Assembly (NCBI RefSeq): GCF_004104355.1
Contig: NZ_RJLM01000005.1
Span: 1-64,000, forward strand
Source of the DNA: Photobacterium chitinilyticum
Lineage (GTDB): Bacteria > Pseudomonadota > Gammaproteobacteria > Enterobacterales > Vibrionaceae
Reading direction: 5' to 3'
DNA length: 64,000 nt
Every line of letters starts with the position of its first letter. Position 1 is the first letter of the stretch. This document shows, piece after piece, positions 44,916-52,727 of this stretch. The position numbers and the translations under genes were made by a program. Below the pieces are notes generated by a model, which worked only from the letters and a program-made list of their open reading frames with translations, had not been told where the DNA came from and searched no databases.

Positions 44916-44952
44916 TGGGGATAAATTGTTTATCCACAGAAGCTGTGAATAA
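44916..44952. promoter_or_regulatory. Cluster of three DnaA-box-like sites
   Basis: A perfect consensus box TTATCCACA (44930-44938, plus strand) is followed five bases later by TGTGAATAA (44944-44952, the minus-strand form of TTATTCACA, also consensus) and preceded by TGGGGATAA (44916-44924, one mismatch). The starts are 14 bases apart with alternating orientation. This suggests a DnaA-binding regulatory or titration site; there is no sign of a full replication origin. Confidence 0.55.
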
Positions 44953-45067
44953 CTCTGTGGGAAATGCTGCAAGCCTAATAACCATGCTGACTTCGCCAAA
45001 GTCAATACTGAGCTGTATGAAAAAGTCATGTAATCTCAGATAGATTGATTTAGTTCAATATCAAAAA

Positions 45068-45223
45068 ATGTCAATAATTGTTCGAGATAAAGTGCCTTCT
45101 GGGCGTGCTGGTTTCGTAAGTTGTGCGGTTCATATTGTTAAAGAAAGAGCTTCTTGTTCGTTTGTCGGATGTAAGACGGAATATGATAACTCGAAGATGT
45201 TGAAAGTAGATATTTCACAATAA
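45068..45223 (+). CDS. Possible 51-residue small protein
   Basis: An ATG-to-TAA frame of 51 codons (begins MSIIVRDKVPSGRAGFVS, with three cysteines) in the long gap before the orphan regulator. There is no convincing ribosome site, and I know of no family. It may be chance; it is listed because the gap is otherwise unexplained. Confidence 0.2.
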   Translation: MSIIVRDKVPSGRAGFVSCAVHIVKERASCSFVGCKTEYDNSKMLKVDISQ

Positions 45224-45384
45224 CTCACGCCTGTAGATGTATGTGGCGTTATTAATCCCTAGAGAAGTTTATATGTGTCTTTTTTAGTCATTTGGATATC
45301 TGAGTTGAGTATTTTGATTTCCGTTATTGAACTCAATACTATTATTGATGATAATGCGAATGGTTTTTATTTTGGTGTTTATTT

Positions 45385-46053
45385 GTGTCCCAGATCCTTG
45401 TTGTTGATGATGATGTTCAGCTGTGCGAATTGCTGGAAGAAGTGCTGACTGAAGAAGGTTACGATGTGCATAGTGAGCATTGTGGTGAAAGTGCTCTCAC
45501 GTACATGCAAAATAATGCCGTCGATCTTGTCTTGCTCGATGTGATGTTACCCAATATTGATGGGGTGCAGGTTGCGCGTCGTGTATGCCAGCGTTTTGCA
45601 ACGCCCATAATGATGTTGACGGCGTTAGGTGATGAACCATCTATGTTGGAAGGTCTACAGGCAGGTGCTGATCAGTATTTATCCAAACCATTCAGGGTTC
45701 CTGAGTTATTAGCTCGAATTACCGTAATATTAAGACGCGTAGGTCTTGAGCGTCAGAGGCAGAGTATTAATTATTGCCAAACGGATCTTACTCACCAAAT
45801 TTCCCGGTTACCCTTAACTGGAACAGAGTCTGAGCTGCTTGAGTATTTAGTTAAGCACCATGGTGTTGTGGTAGCCAAAGCTGAGCTTCAAAGAGAAGTG
45901 CTTAAAAAAGAACTAAGCCCGTTTGACCGTAACCTAGACATGCACATTAGTAATATACGTCGTAAGATGGTTCAATCTGGGTTATCAAAGCAACATATTA
46001 AAACGGTCCGTGGAAGAGGGTATAGCTTTCTCGAATCAGTGGGAGTAGTTTGA
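45385..46053 (+). CDS. Orphan OmpR/PhoB-type response regulator
   Basis: 222 residues. The receiver has QILVVDDDVQLCELL, the phospho-Asp in DLVLLDVMLPNIDG and the Lys in YLSKPFRVPE. The C-terminal winged helix has LTGTESELLEYLVKHHGVVVAKAELQREV and HIKTVRGRGYSFL. It is closest in feel to CpxR-like regulators. The start codon is GTG. No histidine kinase is next to it, so its partner is elsewhere or it is an orphan. It follows the long gap with the DnaA-like boxes. Confidence 0.85.
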   Translation: MSQILVVDDDVQLCELLEEVLTEEGYDVHSEHCGESALTYMQNNAVDLVLLDVMLPNIDGVQVARRVCQRFATPIMMLTALGDEPSMLEGLQAGADQYLSKPFRVPELLARITVILRRVGLERQRQSINYCQTDLTHQISRLPLTGTESELLEYLVKHHGVVVAKAELQREVLKKELSPFDRNLDMHISNIRRKMVQSGLSKQHIKTVRGRGYSFLESVGVV

Positions 46054-46077
46054 AAGTATAACTCACAGCTAAAAAGA

Positions 46078-46106
46078 AGTGGCGCTAAATAAAAGCGCCA
46101 CTCTTT
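46078..46106. terminator. Bidirectional terminator
   Basis: Stem AGTGGCGCT with its complement and an AAATAAA loop, flanked by A- and T-rich ends on either side. It lies between the convergent regulator and lpp genes. Confidence 0.82.
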
Positions 46107-46109
46107 GAG

Positions 46110-46373
46110 CTATTTGCTGTATGAACTAGCGATATTGTCGATTCGCTGGTTCGCACGCATTGCTTCTTGATACGCTGCATCAGAAGCTGCACGTGCATCG
46201 TTAACTGCACCTGCCATTTGGTCTTGCTGACTTTGCAGAGCACCTACCTGATCAGAGAGCATATCTACTTTATTAGTAAGCTGCTGCATTTGATCAACTT
46301 CATCTGAGCTTGAACAGCCAATTAGTGTTGCACTCAGAATTATACCGGTAAGGATAGATAATGAACGGTTCAT
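46110..46373 (-). CDS. lpp: Major outer membrane (Braun-type) lipoprotein
   Basis: 87 residues. The leader ends in ATLIGCSSSDE (lipobox, Cys about residue 20). The mature part is one heptad-repeat helix (VDQMQQLTNKVDMLSDQVGALQ then an alanine-zipper NDARAASDAAYQEAMRANQRID), ending in SYSK, so the C-terminal Lys could be linked to peptidoglycan. The start at 46373 has AAAGGAG upstream; a longer frame reaches 46400. Confidence 0.88.
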   Translation of the reverse strand: MNRSLSILTGIILSATLIGCSSSDEVDQMQQLTNKVDMLSDQVGALQSQQDQMAGAVNDARAASDAAYQEAMRANQRIDNIASSYSK

Positions 46374-46551
46374 TTTTCTTTCTTCTCCTTTGTTTGCCAC
46401 TACAGACCGAATGTTAAATGTTACCAGTCGGCAGAATTAGTATGGCATATGCAGCTCAAATTTCTTCTTCTTCACCTATTTATCGCTAAAAAAGGTCTCT
46501 CATTATCGAGAAAACCCGCCGGAGCGGGTATAAAAGCCTAGCTTTCAAATT

Positions 46552-47139
46552 TTACGAAGACTTGGGTAATAGTCGATCAATAGTCTCGACGATAATTTTT
46601 GGATTCAACGTATGCTGAACTTTATCAACCAGCGTACCGTCTGGTTGGAGGAAATAAAAATATGAGCTGTGGTCTACCGCATACTCAAGAGCAGAGTCTT
46701 TTAACTCTGTTCGCATATAAAGAACACCATATTTTTCAGCAAGTGCTTTTGTTTGCTGCTCTGTTCCTGTCATTCCAATAATATTTTTGTGGAAATATTG
46801 TGCGTACTCAGCACTTTTCTCTGGTGTATCACGTTGTGGGTCTAAAGTGATGAAAATGGGCCAGATATTGTCTAGTCGTTTATTATCTAACTCCTGCAAC
46901 GCTGCGGAAAGTACGGCAAGTGATGTCGGGCATACGTCTGGGCAATGTGTATAGCCAAAATAAATAACTCGAAGGCGGGGATCTTCCTCGTCATATAGGT
47001 CTATAGCTTGTTGTCCGCTCTCTAGAATATTCAGAGGGTGGCTGGTTTCAGTTAATGCCGGATTTTTAGAATCGATGACATAACGAGTTAGTAAGCCAGC
47101 TGAAAGAGCGAGAGCAAGTATTATCCATTGAAATTTCAT
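46552..47139 (-). CDS. SCO1/SenC-family copper chaperone
   Basis: 195 residues. An N-terminal membrane anchor (about 5-20) is followed by a thioredoxin-like domain with the copper site CPDVCPTS (CxxxC) and the distal His in AVDHSSYFYF. VIYFGYTHCPDVCP and FITLDPQRDTPE are hallmarks. SCO proteins deliver copper to cytochrome oxidase or reduce its cysteines. It overlaps the upstream unknown gene by four bases, so the two are co-translated. No oxidase genes are in this window. Confidence 0.92.
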   Translation of the reverse strand: MKFQWIILALALSAGLLTRYVIDSKNPALTETSHPLNILESGQQAIDLYDEEDPRLRVIYFGYTHCPDVCPTSLAVLSAALQELDNKRLDNIWPIFITLDPQRDTPEKSAEYAQYFHKNIIGMTGTEQQTKALAEKYGVLYMRTELKDSALEYAVDHSSYFYFLQPDGTLVDKVQHTLNPKIIVETIDRLLPKSS

Positions 47140-47597
47140 TTTGTCATCCTTAATGAAATGCTAATAGGTGTAATTTGTTCAGGTTCAGACAGTGGCTTGA
47201 TATCTCCTAGCCAAGTCATTTCGTTTGATGTGCAAAACGGAAGTAATAGATCACCGGAGAACTGTCCATTAGAGGCTCGAGATAATTTTAGCTGATAGAT
47301 TCCCATCATCATTTCATGGCCTTCAAGAGTGAGCATCAAGCTATTAGTCTTTTCAGGTAACTCGGGCCATGAAACGTTGACTTGAGTGGCTTTCATAGGA
47401 TGAATAACATCAGTACTGAGGGTTACAGATACGTTATTTTGTTCGCATGCCTGAGTGCTAAGCTGGCAGTAGTCGGTAAGCAATTGCCGTTTATCACTCT
47501 TATTTTTTCCGATTTCTAATACTTGAAAACCACCCCAGCCAACGGCAATAATGAGCAAAAGATTAGCGATTGGTTGCCATGTTTTTTTTTTCAACAT
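47136..47597 (-). CDS. Membrane-anchored protein of unknown function, partner of the SCO protein
   Basis: 153 residues: one N-terminal membrane helix (about 11-27) and a periplasmic beta-rich domain. Three cysteines (TDYCQLSTQACEQ and LPFCTSN) and a Met/His cluster GHEMMMGIYQLKL suggest a metal-related role, possibly copper. I do not recognise a named family. The stop overlaps the SCO start, so a shared job in copper delivery or oxidase assembly is a fair inference. Confidence 0.6.
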   Translation of the reverse strand: MLKKKTWQPIANLLLIIAVGWGGFQVLEIGKNKSDKRQLLTDYCQLSTQACEQNNVSVTLSTDVIHPMKATQVNVSWPELPEKTNSLMLTLEGHEMMMGIYQLKLSRASNGQFSGDLLLPFCTSNEMTWLGDIKPLSEPEQITPISISLRMTK

Positions 47598-47762
47598 TCA
47601 CCGTAGACCCGTACTTGTAATGAGTTTGTAAATAATATCATTAATATCGAGTATTCAATCAGGTACAGAGAGATTTTGTGAAGGGAGTTGGAGATAAACG
47701 GTCGGTGAGGCAGATTTGTGCTAACCTTGCCCCGAGTAAACGGGGCTGGTTGAAGTAAGCTA

Positions 47763-48674
47763 CTATTTTTCAGCGATTTTTTCTAATCCCCAGACAATAC
47801 CAATACCCACTAACATTGCGGTAATAGCATAAGCTAACAGAGCTGGTTGCCCCGTTACTTGTTCAAAATTCAGAGGGGACAAGTTCTGCTCTAGCAGAGG
47901 AACCTGTTGGCCGCTTGAGTTAGTGCGCCAGGTTAGAGTCTCTTTCCAAGGCCAGATTTTACTTAAAGTACCGATCATAAGCCCTGTTAAGAAAGTCAGG
48001 GCGATATCTCTGTGATGGCGCAGTACCCATGATAATACGTGAGAGAAACTCAGTAGACCAATAATGCCACCTAATGCAAAGGTGGCAAGGGTAATGATAT
48101 CCATTGACTTAGCAGCAGCGAGGATAGGGGCATACATCCCCAGTAGCAAGAGGATAAAGCTTCCCGAAATGCCTGGTAGGATCATGGCACAAATTGCAAT
48201 GGAGCCGGCAATAAAGATATTCAGTGATGTCGGTTCTAGGCTGAGCGGGTGCAAAACCGTAATACCGTAGGCAAAAAAGGCACCTATCACGACGGAAAGA
48301 AAACGGTTAGCCTTCCATTGTTCAATCTGCTTGAACATATGGTTCACCGATACAATAATGAGTCCAAAGAAAAAGGACCAGAGCGGGATCGGGTGGGTAT
48401 GGAGCATCCAGGTAATAAATCGAGCCAGAGTAAAAATGCTGGTCAGAATGCCTGATAGCAACAAGATCAGAAATGTACCGTTGATATGTTCGAAAGCTGC
48501 CTTGAAGCCATTCTTTCGCCAAATTCCGATAAGGCTTGGATTAACACGTCGAATACTTTCTAATAAAGTGTCATAGATGCCGGTAATAAAAGCGATTGTA
48601 CCACCTGAAACGCCAGGCACCACGTCAGCAGCGCCCATCGCCATGCCTTTTAAAAAGGTTAAAACTTTGTTCAT
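47763..48674 (-). CDS. popT: DUF368 polyprenyl-phosphate transporter (PopT-type)
   Basis: 303 residues, eight to ten predicted membrane helices. Diagnostic inverted-repeat motifs are GAADVVPGVSGGTIAFITGIYD near the N-terminus and AICAMILPGISGSFILLLLGMY in the middle. DUF368 proteins, studied in Vibrio cholerae and others, recycle undecaprenyl phosphate across the membrane, with a role at alkaline pH. It stands alone between the SCO pair and a two-component system. Confidence 0.88.
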   Translation of the reverse strand: MNKVLTFLKGMAMGAADVVPGVSGGTIAFITGIYDTLLESIRRVNPSLIGIWRKNGFKAAFEHINGTFLILLLSGILTSIFTLARFITWMLHTHPIPLWSFFFGLIIVSVNHMFKQIEQWKANRFLSVVIGAFFAYGITVLHPLSLEPTSLNIFIAGSIAICAMILPGISGSFILLLLGMYAPILAAAKSMDIITLATFALGGIIGLLSFSHVLSWVLRHHRDIALTFLTGLMIGTLSKIWPWKETLTWRTNSSGQQVPLLEQNLSPLNFEQVTGQPALLAYAITAMLVGIGIVWGLEKIAEK

Positions 48675-48786
48675 GGTTTTCCGTAATCTTAAAAATGAGT
48701 AGCAGAATTTTCAGCCATTATAACCTGTCGATGTGAAAAAGAAGTGATTTTTTATTGTTCACATAGCCATGATGTTGTCGCTTGCG

Positions 48787-48812
48787 ATGATACCTGGCAT
48801 TCGGCTGGGTAT
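48787..48812. terminator. Hairpin between popT and the histidine kinase
   Basis: Perfect 9-bp arms GATGATACC and GGTATCATC separated by about eight bases. No T-run follows on the minus strand, so termination of the kinase operon is possible but unproven. Confidence 0.4.
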
Positions 48813-48823
48813 CATCGGCAATT

Positions 48824-50119
48824 TTATTCTTGTGACTCGTTGGGTGTATCGTACGTTTTTAGAATGATTTCAGCGGTGCAGCCCTCGATATCGTTATTGT
48901 AGTGATTGAGTCGCCAACCATATTTTCGGCAAATGTCATTGGCAATGAGTAAACCTAGGCCAAATCCTTCGTCTCCTCGGGGGGTACTTCCGAGTCCGAT
49001 TCCGCTATCAACGACTTGAATTACATCAGGGGTGATTTTAAGCGCAACAGTTCCTGCTTCTGTACAGGCAAACGCATTTTTGATTAGATTACCGATCAGG
49101 ATTTTTATTGTGGTTTCGGGCGCTTTGACGACCGTGCTGCCTCTCATATCCACACTCCAACTGACAGGCTTATCTGTTAATAGGTGCTCATGCTCTACAA
49201 GGATATTGTGCATTTCGTCTCTTGTTAGCACTCTTGGACTGAGGTTGTTAAGATTTTCTTCTCGAGTCAGGGAAAGCAATGTTGTCACGAAATCGTTCAT
49301 TTCATTACTGGCGTGTAGCAAACGTATTCGCTGCTTCTCGATAAAGGCTGGGCTAGTTGATTGTCCGAGTAACGAGATAGCCCCTTTCATTACCATTAAT
49401 GGAGTACGTAGCTCATGGCTTGCATAGCGGTTAAATGATCGCTCTCGTTCAAGTAGTTGATGAATCCGTTCTGAATAGAGATTGAAGCTAGTGACAAGCT
49501 GTAATAATTCTTTTGAAACAACACCCTGTGGAGGCTGGATCGGAGATAGGTCATTTGGCGAGCGACTTTCTAACTCGTTGGTAAGCTGCGTTAAGGGGGC
49601 TGTAAGTCTTTTTGATATACGCAAAATAACGAGCAGGCTGATTAAAATTAAGGAAAAAGTGATGAATAGTTGCTTCGCCTGGTTCCAGAAAATTTGATTC
49701 TCGCTTAACTCATAGATGTCATCGAAGTACAGGAAATACACTGTCTTTAGTTTGTCTCGGATTTTCAATTCACTTCGCATGATAAAGAACTCGGTATCGT
49801 CGGAGCTATTTCTTTTCAATTCGACGGCTGTGTCGGCAGGTAGACTGTCTGGGATGATAAGGTGTGCAGGTAGTTGCTCCCTCCCTATATAAGCATGGGT
49901 AAAAGGAGGGATTGCGATGCTCTGGATGCTATTTTCGTTGAGAACTTCTTTGGCAATTTCTTTTGCATGCAGAAGTCGATTATTGGCATTTAATTGTTCG
50001 AAGTCTTCGAGTGTTGTTTCGAGTAGTGCGAAGTGTATGCTGATGATCGCAAAAGCAACGATGGAAAAGTAGGTGAAAGTAAGTTGTTTTGCACTTTTAA
50101 CATTTCTATCTGCAATCAC
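48824..50119 (-). CDS. Sensor histidine kinase
   Basis: 431 residues. Two membrane helices (about 14-33 and 150-167) enclose a periplasmic sensor domain of about 115 residues. Then come a HAMP-like linker, the dimerisation domain with the phospho-His in YASHELRTPLMVMKGA, and the ATPase domain (LIGNLIKNAFAC, VVDSGIGLG, GFGLGLLIANDICRKYG). The GTG start overlaps the regulator stop by four bases (GTGA), indicating coupled translation. The signal is unknown; the domain is not a recognised PAS or Cache by eye. Confidence 0.88.
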   Translation of the reverse strand: MIADRNVKSAKQLTFTYFSIVAFAIISIHFALLETTLEDFEQLNANNRLLHAKEIAKEVLNENSIQSIAIPPFTHAYIGREQLPAHLIIPDSLPADTAVELKRNSSDDTEFFIMRSELKIRDKLKTVYFLYFDDIYELSENQIFWNQAKQLFITFSLILISLLVILRISKRLTAPLTQLTNELESRSPNDLSPIQPPQGVVSKELLQLVTSFNLYSERIHQLLERERSFNRYASHELRTPLMVMKGAISLLGQSTSPAFIEKQRIRLLHASNEMNDFVTTLLSLTREENLNNLSPRVLTRDEMHNILVEHEHLLTDKPVSWSVDMRGSTVVKAPETTIKILIGNLIKNAFACTEAGTVALKITPDVIQVVDSGIGLGSTPRGDEGFGLGLLIANDICRKYGWRLNHYNNDIEGCTAEIILKTYDTPNESQE

Positions 50120-50796
50120 TTGCTTTCCTCTGGGATTAATTGATAACCGACTTTAGGTACTGTTTTGATATAGCTATGCTTGAAAGGTTTGTCTATTTGG
50201 TTCCTGAGTTGATAGATATGGCTCCTCAGTACATTTCCTTCGGGCTCATCATCTCCCCATAAAGTTGAGATAATTTCTTCCTTAGTTACCAATTTAGGAG
50301 CACGTACCATAAGTAGCTTAAGAATGGTGAATAAAGTCGGGTTTAAAGAAAAACTGTAGCTGCTACGGTGAACAGTATGGTTGCCAAGGTCTAATTCTAA
50401 TTGACTGAAGTTTAGGGTATTGGCTGCTGTTTCTCCTGTGCGGCGGCGAGTCAGTGCTTTAATACGAGCTTCAAGGATCTCAAGATCAAAAGGTTTGACC
50501 AAATAGTCATCAGCACCTTGAGAAAACCCTTCCAGCGTGTCTTCTCGTGTATCTCGTGCTGTTAGCATCAGGATTGGCGTATCGATTCCTTGCTCTCTCA
50601 GTTTTTGACAAACTGTGTAACCATCCATACGAGGAAGCATGACATCAAGAATAATCAGGTCGTAGTAGTTTTCACAGCCCAGATTATAGCCTTGTTGACC
50701 ATTATTGGCGTAGTCCAGTGTGTATCCTTTGATTTCAAAAAAGTCAAAAATTATCCCAGCAATATCTTGATGGTCTTCAACTAATAGTAATTTCAT
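50116..50796 (-). CDS. OmpR/PhoB-type response regulator
   Basis: 226 residues. The receiver has MKLLLVEDHQDIAG, phospho-Asp in DLIILDVMLPRMDGY and Lys in DDYLVKPFDLE. The winged helix has LVTKEEIISTLWGDDEPEGNVLRSHIYQLRNQID and IKTVPKVGYQL. It is translated ahead of and coupled to the kinase gene. A candidate small RNA is encoded divergently just upstream and could share its control region. Confidence 0.9.
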   Translation of the reverse strand: MKLLLVEDHQDIAGIIFDFFEIKGYTLDYANNGQQGYNLGCENYYDLIILDVMLPRMDGYTVCQKLREQGIDTPILMLTARDTREDTLEGFSQGADDYLVKPFDLEILEARIKALTRRRTGETAANTLNFSQLELDLGNHTVHRSSYSFSLNPTLFTILKLLMVRAPKLVTKEEIISTLWGDDEPEGNVLRSHIYQLRNQIDKPFKHSYIKTVPKVGYQLIPEESK

Positions 50797-50879
50797 GAAG
50801 GTTTCCGCTTGAAATAAACTGCGTCCCTATGATGGACAAATCAATGTGAAAAAAACGTCGATGACCTTTGTAACATAGT

Positions 50880-50984
50880 TGTCCATTTAGTTCATCATGG
50901 ACTAGCTACGTTATTCTCTGCTGGAGAGCTCAACCATTGAAGTCAATTTTGTCTGAAAAGTGGCTTATGCCACTTTTTTTTTGT
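50880..50984 (+). ncRNA. Candidate small regulatory RNA with orphan terminator
   Basis: A textbook terminator (AAAAGTGGC/GCCACTTTT stem at 50956-50977, loop TTAT, then a run of T) lies on the plus strand with no plus-strand gene before it; the gene on the left runs the other way. Upstream are two further small stems: GTCCAT/ATGGAC (50881-50902) and CTCT/AGAG (50916-50928). This three-hairpin layout ending in a long T-run is typical of Hfq-dependent RNAs. No clear promoter was found; the 5' end is a guess. Confidence 0.45.
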
Positions 50985-51235
50985 TTCTCCCCTAATGTGA
51001 TCACTGCCGAAAATGTGCAGTGCTCAGCAAAGCTGAATTATCAACTTTGATTAATATATCTAATGGCTTGACGGTATGGGAAATTGCTGTGAAAGTATGG
51101 GGTATATTCAACCTTGTGAGTATTCAGGGTGAACGATAACGACATTGTCACAGGCTTGGACGTTGTTTCTGTATAGAAAAAATAATACTGATCTCGTGAC
51201 AATAGAAGTAAATATAATCAAAGGATGATACGGCC

Positions 51236-51634
51236 ATGATACCTAGAGATGCGACACTCCGTGTTGTCAGACCTACCGATAATCTAGAGCAAGTTACTGT
51301 GATGTACAGCAAAGCCCTTGGCTTTGAGGTGCTTAAGCAATTTAAAGACCACGAGGGCTTTGATGGTGTGGTGTTAGGTCATCCCAAACACGCATATCAC
51401 TTAGAGTTTATTCATCAACAGGGAGTCACTGTTGGAAAGGCTCCGTCTCAAGATAACTCGTTGGTGTTTTATATTGACTGTAGCAGAGTATGGGAACGAG
51501 CTTGCCGTAATATGATTGATGCTGGATTCAGTGTGGTTGAGTCGAACAACCCATACTGGGAAAATGTGGGTAAAACATTTGAAGACGTTGACGGTTATCG
51601 AGTCGTGCTTCAGAACCGCGATTGGGACTGCTAA
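51236..51634 (+). CDS. VOC (glyoxalase) family protein
   Basis: 132 residues. LRVVRPTDNLEQVTVMYSKALGFEVLKQF (about 8-36) and the C-terminal PYWENVGKTFEDVDGYRVVLQN (about 107-128) form a YycE-like VOC domain. The conserved metal residues are visible (His in AYHLEFIH, Glu in LEFI). The substrate is unknown. Single gene ending at a strong terminator. It lies about 250 bases after the orphan terminator described as a small-RNA end. Confidence 0.82.
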   Translation: MIPRDATLRVVRPTDNLEQVTVMYSKALGFEVLKQFKDHEGFDGVVLGHPKHAYHLEFIHQQGVTVGKAPSQDNSLVFYIDCSRVWERACRNMIDAGFSVVESNNPYWENVGKTFEDVDGYRVVLQNRDWDC

Positions 51635-51650
51635 CTTATATTCGAAAACT

Positions 51651-51682
51651 AAAAAGCTCAGGCTAGGTCTGAGCTTTTTTAT
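51651..51682 (+). terminator. Rho-independent terminator
   Basis: Stem AAAAAGCTCAG with its complement, loop of about seven bases, then TTTTTT. It terminates the VOC gene and, read on the other strand, the small gene at 51701-51868. Confidence 0.88.
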
Positions 51683-51700
51683 GTTCTTTATCTGCTAGCC

Positions 51701-51868
51701 TTAGTGCTGCTTGGCTAGGTTTTCGTAAGCTGACTTAAACATGAGAGCAAAGCCATCCTGAGATAGTTCCTTGGCTGTCATCTCGGCTGCGTTGAGACGC
51801 CTATAACATTCACCTAAGGCTGCAATCGCAATATCAAGCTCTTTAGTACTGAGTTGTGGAGTGTGCAT
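51701..51868 (-). CDS. Small protein of 55 residues, unknown function
   Basis: A complete ATG-to-TAA frame: MHTPQLSTKELDIAIAALGE, then CYRRLNAAEMTAKELSQDGF and ALMFKSAYENLAKQH. It looks like a real small helical protein: balanced composition, no rare-codon run, an AGGAAGAG ribosome site upstream, and a terminator just downstream on its strand. I know no named family. It is easily missed by annotation with a 60-residue cut-off. Confidence 0.65.
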   Translation of the reverse strand: MHTPQLSTKELDIAIAALGECYRRLNAAEMTAKELSQDGFALMFKSAYENLAKQH

Positions 51869-52170
51869 CTTGGTTCTCTTCCTGGAAAAAAGAAACGTTA
51901 TTAGTATATGTCGAATTAACGGGACCGCAATTTTATATCACGACCTTATCTCAGCCCTTATGAATGTAAACTGAACGACGTGTAATTGTTTTTGTTGTTG
52001 TAAGAACACTTCCAGATTATTGATTTTAAAAGATGATTTTGTCAGAGGAGTGTAAAATCAGGAAAAAAAGTGTATCAGTTCAATATGTTGAGCAGGCAGA
52101 TGCTGAGAACTACTTATAAATGTGCTCATAATCATGCCTGCGGTATATTATTGGGTGGCATATTAGAATA
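51869..52170. other. Intergenic stretch with nothing recognised
   Basis: About 300 AT-rich bases between the 55-residue gene and the next minus-strand gene. It must hold the promoter of the small gene. I see no hairpin, ORF or repeat of note. Confidence 0.4.
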
Positions 52171-52482
52171 TTAATATTTCTTATCTAACTCCATTAGCTT
52201 GTGAATGAACTCTTGAATTTGTACTTCGTTATTATTATGAAACTCAGTTGTTGTCTGATTAATGACAGTGTCAGGATCTTCATTTGCGGTATGAAAGTGA
52301 TAGGTGTTGTGGAAGTTAATATCAAGACTGACATTATTATCTGATAGATTGACATAGTATCCATCTTGATGCTCTGTACAAGTTACATCCTCTAGCTTAA
52401 TGCCAGTATCTGTTGCTGTTCCCTGAGTCTTGATCTTTTCGTACACGCTAAGCAAGGTACGTACGTCAACACTGTTTTTCAT
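52171..52482 (-). CDS. DUF3081-like small protein
   Basis: 103 residues. The N-terminal KNSVDVRTLLSVYEKIKTQGTATDTGIKLEDVTCTEHQDGYYVNLSDNNVSLDINFHNTYH follows the pattern I remember for the DUF3081 family of marine gammaproteobacteria; this was not verified. The acidic tail after residue 65 is variable. The ATG at 52482 has an ideal GGAGGT ribosome site; the frame is open to a GTG at 52494, which would overlap that site. Function unknown. Confidence 0.6.
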   Translation of the reverse strand: MKNSVDVRTLLSVYEKIKTQGTATDTGIKLEDVTCTEHQDGYYVNLSDNNVSLDINFHNTYHFHTANEDPDTVINQTTTEFHNNNEVQIQEFIHKLMELDKKY

Positions 52483-52727
52483 TGCTACCTCCACCCGTTT
52501 TCTGTTGCTCGTTAGGTAAAAACGAAAGATATACTTATAAATTTAGGCCTTGCTCAGGTGACTGCAAGTTAAGTTGGTTGAATGTTATTTAAGATCAACA
52601 ATTGCGCCTGATATGGCTCACATTTTTGGTAGAAACAACATTGATATTTTTAATGATTTCATAGTGACCTTTCGTGAGGTAAGTGATAATTTGAAACTAT
52701 AAACAGTCACTAAATGGAATTAATCCG

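Larger units (their letters stand above)
44700..45384. promoter_or_regulatory. Long intergenic region between codA and the orphan regulator
   Basis: 685 bp separating two divergent genes, much longer than needed for promoters. It contains a cluster of DnaA-box-like 9-mers at 44916-44952 and a 51-codon open frame at 45068-45223. The right-hand 140 bases are very A/T-rich. No terminator, RNA gene or insertion element is visible. Confidence 0.45.

Noticed and set aside
44916-44952. Replication origin at the DnaA-box cluster
   Set aside because: Only three boxes, with no array of further boxes, no AT-rich 13-mer set, and none of the genes usually found at Vibrio oriC1 (gidA, mioC) or oriC2 (rctB, parAB) nearby.
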